Assembly (NCBI GenBank): GCA_040437565.1
Contig: JBDOQK010000031.1
Coordinates: forward strand, 310,001-374,000
Direction: 5' to 3'
Length of the DNA stretch: 64,000 nt
Source: Albugo candida
Lineage: Eukaryota > Oomycota > Peronosporomycetes > Albuginales
Shown here: positions 57,073-64,000 of the stretch, one piece after another
How positions within the stretch are numbered: position 1 is the stretch's first letter
Layout of the letters: each line of letters opens with the position of its first letter
Made by a program: the position numbers and the translations under genes
Notes under the pieces: model-generated
What the model saw: only the letters and a program-made list of their open reading frames with translations
Databases searched by the model: none
Told to the model about the DNA's origin: nothing

Positions 57073-60000
57073 ATGGCGAATTTGCATCGTCCTGAAAATG
57101 CACTTAAACGTGCCAAAGAGCTGCTCACTATCCCCAACATTGATGCTGGCGTCCTACTACGCACCAAGAAATCGGCTTTGGAAACTCTCCACGATGCATT
57201 ATCCGCAAAGTATCAGCGAACATGGCTCCCAGCGCATGAAGAGCTCATCATTCTCTACTTGGATATCTGTATCGAACTTCAGCTAGAGAGAGTTGCAAAA
57301 GGAGGGTTGCATCAGTACCGTAATCTCTCAATACAGCAGAATCCAGCGTCATTAGAAAAAGTCATTTTGCATCTCATTACCGAAACCGATCGCAAGCTTT
57401 CGCAAGCAAGAGATGAGAGCAATGAGCGCGTGATACAGACTGGTGCTAGAGTTGATCTTGAAGGCCTCCAGTCTCCTGAATCAGCTATGTTGCTGGCCAC
57501 AAACTTCGATAACGTAAGCGATCGCTCTGACCGCGAGCTTGTTGTTCCTTGGCTTCGTTTCATGTGGGAAATATTCCGTCATGTCCTCGATACACTCAAA
57601 AACAATTCCAAATCAGAACAACTTTACAAAACAGTTGCGCTGAAAGCGTTCGACTTTTGTGTCACATATGCTCGTAAAATTGAGTTTCGTCGATTATGCG
57701 AGATATTGCGCCATCATCTTGTCAACTTGCAAAAGCACACAACCGCTCCAACCGATCAATCTACTCGTCAGTTGCGAGCTTGGGATGGGTTTACATCCAG
57801 TAGCGTGGAAAATCTATTGGAAATTCGATATCACCAAGTTAGTGTTGCCATCAAGCTCGAATTATACTCGGAGGCGTTCCGTACCGTGGATGATATCAAT
57901 GTGATCATGGGATTGATCGATGAGCTTCCTAACGAAAAACTCATTTTGGAATATTACGAGAAATTGGCGGACATATTTCTCGTTTCAGACAATTTTTTGT
58001 TTCACGCCTTTGCGCTTCACAAATGTTATATGCTGAAGAGCGAAAGTATTGGACAGAAAGCTGTGAGTCTTCTTCCCCCATTCAGTGAAGCGGAACAGAA
58101 ACAACTGGCGACTAAAGTCTCATTGGCCGCATTGTCTATTCCCTTTATCGATTTCGAAAATACGGGCACGGCGGTATTAGACGATGACAATTCTGGTGGC
58201 ATTAGTCTCCAAAATGCTGGAGGCGCCAACGGATCTGTCGCACTCCGCGAGAAGAATGCACGAATGGCTTCTTTAATGGCGTTTGTGTCGATTCCGACCC
58301 GAGAAGATCTAATCGATGCGATTGAAACATCAGGAATCATTCACAAAGCTATTCCTGACGTTCAGGCACTTTATCGTCATTTGGAGATGGAAGAGATCGA
58401 TCCTCTTCAGATTGTTCAGCTTGTTAAAGTGTTTCTGGATAAATTACGCTCAACGCAAGCATCCCTTTCTGGTTATACTGCGAGCATCGAGAAGCTTCTC
58501 GTGCGTCGTGTACTTTTCCAATTGACTCGAGTCTACTCCACCGTCACCATCGACCATCTAAAATCTATATTTCATGGTCTGGACGTAACATACGAAGAAA
58601 TCGAACAGCTTATCGTCCGGTCTCGCTCGTTGAGCACTGTCTCGCAGTCGAGTGCACATAATCTTCCAACAACGTATGGAAAAGCCAAGCAGTATGACGC
58701 TGGCTCAAGCTCTGGTCATGCAAATACGATCTCTGTGATGCCGAAAATCAAAATTCGCATCGATCACATTCAAAAATGTATTCGGTTCAATGACGCAATC
58801 GAGCTGGAAGCGAATCCCACACAATTGTGCGCGCTCGGAGAACGACTCGCTCGAGCTTTAAACCGGCTGCACCCTGACCAAAGGAGAGCTGATGTGAGGA
58901 CGAAAGTATTCTCTCAAGCTCGCAGACATCTCAATGAAACCAGGCGAGCAATGTTGTCCCGTGGTGAATTGATTGAGCGAAAGAAAGAAGAATTTGAGCT
59001 GTTACAACAGGAAAAGCAGAAACTATTGGAGCGGAAGCGTGAGGAATACGAAAATGTGCGACAAATATTGGAAAAAGCTCGAATTGATAAAGAAACTTTG
59101 CGTCGCGAAATGGAAAAGAAACAAAGAATTAAAGAAGAAATCGCTTTGAAAGAAACAAAACAGGCTTTGAATCAGCTTGGACGCAATGATCTCGATACGA
59201 TGGACCTGGAAAACATCGATCGAGAGAAAATCGATGAATTGATGAAAAAAGCCAAAATGAAAGCACAACGAGCAAAGGAAGAAGCACAACGAAAAATTCG
59301 AGAGAATGCTCGTCGATTAGACTATATCATACGTGCTACTCGCGAAGTGGAGCAGCCTGTTCTCCAGCAACAATTCATCAAAGCTAAACAGGACGCGAAA
59401 ATCAATTACGAAAAGTCGAAAGAGGAGCGCATCAAAAATGCGCGTGAAGAGCATGAGAATGGCCTGAAAGAAAAAGAAAGACTTCTGCCCGCTCAAGAGA
59501 TCATTTTAGAATTCGAAACAGCTCATTTCCGTCGTCGACTTGAAGAATTCAAGCTGATCTCTGAAGAGCAAAGAAAAGCAGCTTTACTCGCAAAACTTCA
59601 GAAACGTGTTGCGAACGCAAAGGCTCGTTTCGAAGATGAGAAAGCAAAGGCCCAGGAACTCCTTGAACAACAGCAAGCCGAAGAACTCGCTCGCCAGAAA
59701 GAGCTTGAGCTAGAAAATGAAGAGAAAGCCAGAGAAGAAGCAAAACGTGCTGAGATGCAGCGGTTAGAAGACCAAAGAAAACGGGCAGAAGAGCTAAGGA
59801 TAGAAGAGCAACAAAAACGAGAGGAGGAGCAGAGAATGCAAGAACAGAGCAAGCGTGACGCAGAGATGAAACAGGAGCGACAGCCGACTCGATCGTATGG
59901 CGCTGGAGCAGATGAGGGTCAAGGTCGCTGGAGTCGGACAGGATACAAGTCATCACGTGACCCGCCCTCCGAGAAACCCTGGGAACGTCAGGGTGCTCCA

Positions 60001-60474
60001 GCTAGCACGGCTTGGTCTGGAATCCGTAGAGGTGATCGTGACCGAGATTCGCAACGCCCAGATCGATTACAGGACGATCAGGGTCGGGATAGAGGCTCAT
60101 ATCGACGGCCCGGTGACCGAGATAGCTCTCGACCTGACCGAGGGATCGATGATCAAGATCGTGAGAGATTCTTTCATCGTCCGAATGATCGCTCTGAACG
60201 CAAACAAGATGTACCTAATCGTGAACAAGGTTGGCGGAGTAATGATCGGGATTCTGGTGGATACAGAAAACCAATCCGCGATACCGATCGCACGATCGAG
60301 AAGGGTGTGTGGCGGAAGGATCGATCAGACTCGGGAAGTGTGCAACGCGAAGGTTCCAATATTGATGAAACGAATTCCGCACGGGAAGATAAAGGCGCGT
60401 ATCAAGCTCCTCGTAAACGGGATCAACCACCTCCGCGGGACCGTGTATCGGCACCGAACTCAAGATGGAGATGA
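57073..60474 (+). CDS. EIF3A: Translation initiation factor eIF3 subunit a
   Basis: An intronless gene of 1,133 residues from MANLHRPENALKRAKEL; an ATG 14 codons upstream is less likely. The opening matches eIF3a (RPENALKRA.EL, ALETLHDAL, HEELIILYLDICIELQ). A PCI domain ends near residue 500. Then a long charged coiled coil (about 620-940, many KREEYENVRQIL-type heptads) leads to an RD/RS-rich tail of about 180 residues with repeated DRD, RPDR and GDRD units. That tail corresponds to the degenerate repeat tail of animal eIF3a. The factor scaffolds eIF3 on the 40S subunit. It is convergent with the phospholipase gene (251 bp between stops). Confidence 0.95.
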   Translation: MANLHRPENALKRAKELLTIPNIDAGVLLRTKKSALETLHDALSAKYQRTWLPAHEELIILYLDICIELQLERVAKGGLHQYRNLSIQQNPASLEKVILHLITETDRKLSQARDESNERVIQTGARVDLEGLQSPESAMLLATNFDNVSDRSDRELVVPWLRFMWEIFRHVLDTLKNNSKSEQLYKTVALKAFDFCVTYARKIEFRRLCEILRHHLVNLQKHTTAPTDQSTRQLRAWDGFTSSSVENLLEIRYHQVSVAIKLELYSEAFRTVDDINVIMGLIDELPNEKLILEYYEKLADIFLVSDNFLFHAFALHKCYMLKSESIGQKAVSLLPPFSEAEQKQLATKVSLAALSIPFIDFENTGTAVLDDDNSGGISLQNAGGANGSVALREKNARMASLMAFVSIPTREDLIDAIETSGIIHKAIPDVQALYRHLEMEEIDPLQIVQLVKVFLDKLRSTQASLSGYTASIEKLLVRRVLFQLTRVYSTVTIDHLKSIFHGLDVTYEEIEQLIVRSRSLSTVSQSSAHNLPTTYGKAKQYDAGSSSGHANTISVMPKIKIRIDHIQKCIRFNDAIELEANPTQLCALGERLARALNRLHPDQRRADVRTKVFSQARRHLNETRRAMLSRGELIERKKEEFELLQQEKQKLLERKREEYENVRQILEKARIDKETLRREMEKKQRIKEEIALKETKQALNQLGRNDLDTMDLENIDREKIDELMKKAKMKAQRAKEEAQRKIRENARRLDYIIRATREVEQPVLQQQFIKAKQDAKINYEKSKEERIKNAREEHENGLKEKERLLPAQEIILEFETAHFRRRLEEFKLISEEQRKAALLAKLQKRVANAKARFEDEKAKAQELLEQQQAEELARQKELELENEEKAREEAKRAEMQRLEDQRKRAEELRIEEQQKREEEQRMQEQSKRDAEMKQERQPTRSYGAGADEGQGRWSRTGYKSSRDPPSEKPWERQGAPASTAWSGIRRGDRDRDSQRPDRLQDDQGRDRGSYRRPGDRDSSRPDRGIDDQDRERFFHRPNDRSERKQDVPNREQGWRSNDRDSGGYRKPIRDTDRTIEKGVWRKDRSDSGSVQREGSNIDETNSAREDKGAYQAPRKRDQPPPRDRVSAPNSRWR

Positions 60475-60725
60475 TGTTGAGGTGATCCAGTCGTTTAAAA
60501 TATCTCATTCTTTTGACATTTTGTTTCTCATACGGGGCTTCTTCCCATACGCCCGTGTGTCTCACATTCCTTTTACTTTGTTTCCATGAGGGAGCTCATC
60601 GCACGGGAGATACATCGAGAGCTGTTGCGTCCGAACTGTTCATCACGAGCGTCGAAAATCACAGCCACCTGACTTTTCCATACAGCCATAATTGAACAAA
60701 ATGTATCAATCACAAGCTGAACTGA

Positions 60726-63700
60726 TCATTCCACCAGTTCAGCTTTTGATTTAGGACTATCCGATAAAACGTCACGAGGTGCATCAGCTTGGTCGGAATC
60801 GATTACCAGCTCTAAAAAGCTCAAAATGATCGGTTGGGTCTGAAGATTGAGGCAGCTCCGGCAGATTTGATTCAGATATCCGTGCAATCGAACGACTTTA
60901 TCTTTGAGATAATTTGGTTCGAGTTTATTCCATACTCTAGAATCCGGTAAAGGAGGCAGTTGCCCGTTGGGCAAGAGTTTTCGTAGTGATTGATGTAGCT
61001 TTTTGAATTCTGAATGGCGACGGTGAACCACTTTGATCGCGGAAGTCGATACTGCCACTTGGATGACGAAGACGGCGTATTGCATCCCATTAATGTCAAG
61101 CGATAATTGATACCCATCTATCCTGGTTTGGATACGCGAGACATCCCCAAATTCACTTCCATTGTGCTCTGTATCTTCCGTTAATGAAAATTGAGCGGAA
61201 AGAGATCGCTCTAAACGATCTTTGTGCCGAAATATCACACAACTGTGTACCTGTGCAAAAGCATCTAACCAGCGATTGAATGCAGCCTGGCCGCGAACTC
61301 GCATTTCTAACAATGTTCCATTTTTCGATAGAATTCGGAATAAATGACCTGTTTCGTAGCTGAACATTCGAGTTTTTCTCAGGTCACATTGCGAGTTGGT
61401 AATATCTTTAGGAGCTTCATCATACGCCGTGATGGAAGTATCTTTTAGTACGATCCAACGATTCGTCCATCCTTCATACCAGCCTTTCGGAGCCTTTTCT
61501 TGCAGGCTTCCCACTTTCATTGCACCAAAATAATCCACACATTTGTCGGATGGTAAAGTTATCAAAGATTCATGCTTCCTACAAAGCCAACGAATCAGTT
61601 AAAAGCATGATCGACATTGAGCAGAGAAGTCTGTACCGTGTACGATGATCCGCCCTTGCATCTTTGTGAGTCTCCGTGACACCATTGATAGCAGCAATCC
61701 ATTCGTCCCGAGTCGTGGAAGAAGAAGCTCTCAGAGTCAAGGTCTCGGAACTATCCATCGAGGTGCAAAAACTTGTCTCCATCTGACCTGTTGGTGATTT
61801 CGATGTATCTGATACGGCTACTTGACTTCCATGCGTGTTCCTTTTACAAAATCGGATTTTGAGCGTAAACGGATCATCCCCAATCACAGCCTCTTCAATC
61901 GAAGTGAAGTGATGCCGCCAACGGCGACGGCAAACTACATTTGATAGATGTTGAAGCAGGAATAAGCGATCGTGAGTCATCATGACAACACGCTCGTACG
62001 AAAATCCTGTGCATTGGTCTCGAATAAGAGCAGTTCCAGACAGATACACATTTGCGTGTGGTGTAAGTTCTATGTGGTTTCGGAATAATTCTGGAAGCGG
62101 CATCTGAGCACTCAAATAGCGTCGAAGCTTGTCAATGACCGGACGACACATTTGCATGATTGTAAACATCACAACATCCTCACTGAACCAGTACGAAGAA
62201 TGTGATGCTGTTGCAAATGCATACTCCATCATCAGATTTTCTCGTACTCGTCTTCGCATCACAAAATCAATTCTCGGAAACGGAAAGCCATGAGCTGGTG
62301 CAGTGATCAATTCCCACATTTCCTGAAGCTTGACGAAACCAATCTTCCGAACTGCAGCGGCCTAAAGTCCAAATCAGCCAAAATGTCCACTAAAACCATT
62401 CAATAACTCACATTAAGCAACTGCACTGGTGGCTTCTTATGCATCTCTTTCTTAATCAGTGGCTCGACACGATACGCAATCGGATCAATAGGGTGAAATA
62501 TGTTGAAATATCGATTACAACGAGGCATATTGATACCAGCTGTGAAGCGTCCTTGTTCGATATCTAATTCTCCTCGTGAAAGTATCATCACAGGGACAGG
62601 AGACCTACACATGAATATGTCTGTCACACTGCGCGTTGCATCGCAAGTGGACACGTACCCAGCTGCAAAGAAATTCTCTACTATAAAGTTGAGAGGGGGA
62701 AAGTTCAGTCCCTTCTTGGAGTCACCCCCGCTTTGGTGACTCAATATATCATACGCAATCACTGAACCCAAAGAGTGTGCAAAAATTGATACGTGCCCTT
62801 CCCAGCCTAAATGGAGCGTATGAGATGCGCCAATGTATTACGAGATGGTCTGTACCAGGATGTTCGTCAAGAAATATTTGATACTTTCTGTTCAATTGTT
62901 TTGTGACAGAATTGATAATTAGTTGCCCGTATCGTGGTGACAGATAATATAGCACATCCATCAGTGTATCTTTGTTGAATTCACGAATGCTGGGTCAGAA
63001 AAGAAATAATCAGCGTCTATATCGTATAGTAGATAACAGTNNNNNNNNNNNNNNNNNNNNNNNNNNNNNNNNNNNNNNNNNNNNNNNNNNNNNNNNNNNN
63101 NNNNNNNNNNNNNNNNNNNNNNNNNNNNNNNNNNNNNNNNAGAATTGATAATTAGTTGCCCGTATCGTGGTGACAGATAATATAGCACATCCATCAGTGT
63201 ATCTTTATTGAATTCACGAATGCTGGGTCAGAAAAGAAATAATCAGCGTCTATATCGTATAGTAGATAACAGTAATCCCACCTTGAAGATCCTTCTGGGC
63301 AAATGAGATCAAATACATTATCGACACCAGTGGGTCCATGGAGATCTTCGTGCCATTCGATAGATTGCATTTCCAATGCGAGAGGAATCTCACGAAATGT
63401 AGAATCAAGTGTACCCTGAAATAACTCTCTGAATGTGTGGCTTCCTCCGTCTAAACCTGACTGCCCATTCCACGACTTGAACTCCCCTTCTTGGAAATCA
63501 ACGTGCTGACCAATTCCATGAATAATAAACATAAGATGGTTGATCGTTGAAAGTCGCAACTAGAACATACGCTGGATGAGTAATTCCGTATTTCTTTGAT
63601 TGTTAGCGTTGCTTACGTACCGTTGATGGAAATTCATCGATGTTATCATCCTCGCTATCACTTTCTTCAGAATCTGAATTGGTGAGTGTGAAAGCAACCA

Positions 63701-64000
63701 AATAAGAGAAAACAGCGAATTTATTGACTACTCACCGACTGACATGGATCGAGTACTACGTGACAAATGTGCTGTACTGCACCTTCGAGTGAAATATCTG
63801 GTGTCATCTTGGTTTCTCCCGCGTTGTCTGGTCAGAAATGAAAAGTGTGTTGTCAAAAGCGGTAATCGCTGCTCATCATTCGGTAGCAATCTTGCAAAAT
63901 CGAGTATAATTGGGCCGAGTTCTTCGATAGGAAGAACGTTCGAAAGGTAAGAGTGGAATTGAGGCGCTTCTTCATTGCCTGATCCAAATCGTAATGCATG
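60726..64000 (-). CDS. DDHD phospholipase A1-like protein with PH, PH-like and PX modules (5' partial)
   Basis: Open through the right edge of the window, so the N-terminus is missing. Reading on the minus strand: an acidic linker (SEESDSEDDNIDEF), MFIIHGIGQHVD, LYYLSPRYGQLII, the lipase nucleophile region IFAHSLGSVIAYDIL, NFFAAGYV, and the DDHD part (FPRIDFVMRRR, SHSSYWFSEDVV) with its metal-site-like D, H and D. PA-PLA1 enzymes of this fold release fatty acid from phosphatidic acid. After it come a PH-like domain (near 62000-61640), a second PH (GWYEGWTNRWIVLKD, near 61500-61280) and a PX domain (QYAVFVIQVAV ... RRHSEFKKLHQSL, near 61080-60850). Several short introns are present. Gap 10 falls inside; follow 63141 rejoining 62907. 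Confidence 0.85.
62908..63273. repeat. Assembly gap 10 with duplicated flanks (133 bp, 1 mismatch)
   Basis: The 100 N at 63041-63140 are flanked by 62908-63040 and 63141-63273, alike except for one base (g/a), which changes a Thr to Ile codon in the phospholipase frame. Confidence 0.9.

Overview
The window is nuclear DNA of a eukaryotic microbe, most likely an oomycete. A biotrophic white-rust type (Albugo-like) is my guess from gene content and cannot be proved from this sequence. Support comes from GT-AG introns of about 38-61 bp, many intron-poor housekeeping genes, a basal-body type leucine-rich-repeat gene (CEP78-like) that fits a flagellated zoospore, and gene-sparse islands holding copies of a secreted, pepsin-related family. 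No rRNA, tRNA, CRISPR array or recognisable intact transposon was seen.

Layout. 0-10.9 kb: the 3' end of an unidentified gene, a possible decayed gene, and two damaged members of a signal-peptide-bearing family that carries only the C-terminal lobe of a pepsin-like aspartic protease, with a degraded active-site loop. 10.9-15.5 kb: an orphan membrane protein, a small orphan and a nine-exon 2-phosphoglycerate-kinase-like gene. 15.6-29.1 kb: a block read mainly from the minus strand, with a CSC1/OSCA-type channel, a secreted Kelch-EGF-Hint (hedgehog-like autoprocessing) protein, a two-RRM RNA-binding protein, FIS1, a TLC-domain membrane protein and a very large secreted protein. 29.1-43.7 kb: a second gene-poor island with an intact pepsin-lobe protein, a fragment of another, the CEP78-like gene and deoxyhypusine hydroxylase. 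43.7-64 kb: dense conserved genes, namely a bZIP factor, YIF1, DCP2, glycine decarboxylase P-protein, a tepsin/MTV1-like ENTH protein, a mitochondrial-type rhomboid, proteasome alpha-2, eIF3a and a DDHD phospholipase fused to PH and PX modules that runs off the right edge.

Functional themes are translation and RNA turnover (eIF3a, DOHH for eIF5A, DCP2, RRM protein), secretory and endosomal traffic (YIF1, tepsin-like, DDHD-PH-PX), mitochondria (FIS1, rhomboid, glycine cleavage) and secreted proteins that may face a host (pepsin-lobe family, Kelch-EGF-Hint protein, large secreted protein).

Assembly warning. There are ten runs of exactly 100 N. Nine are flanked by the same sequence on both sides (28 to 420 bp), three of them with a few mismatches. 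These look like unmerged overlapping contig ends, perhaps different alleles, so the apparent repeats and split gene models there are artefacts. Coordinates of genes crossing them include one false extra copy.
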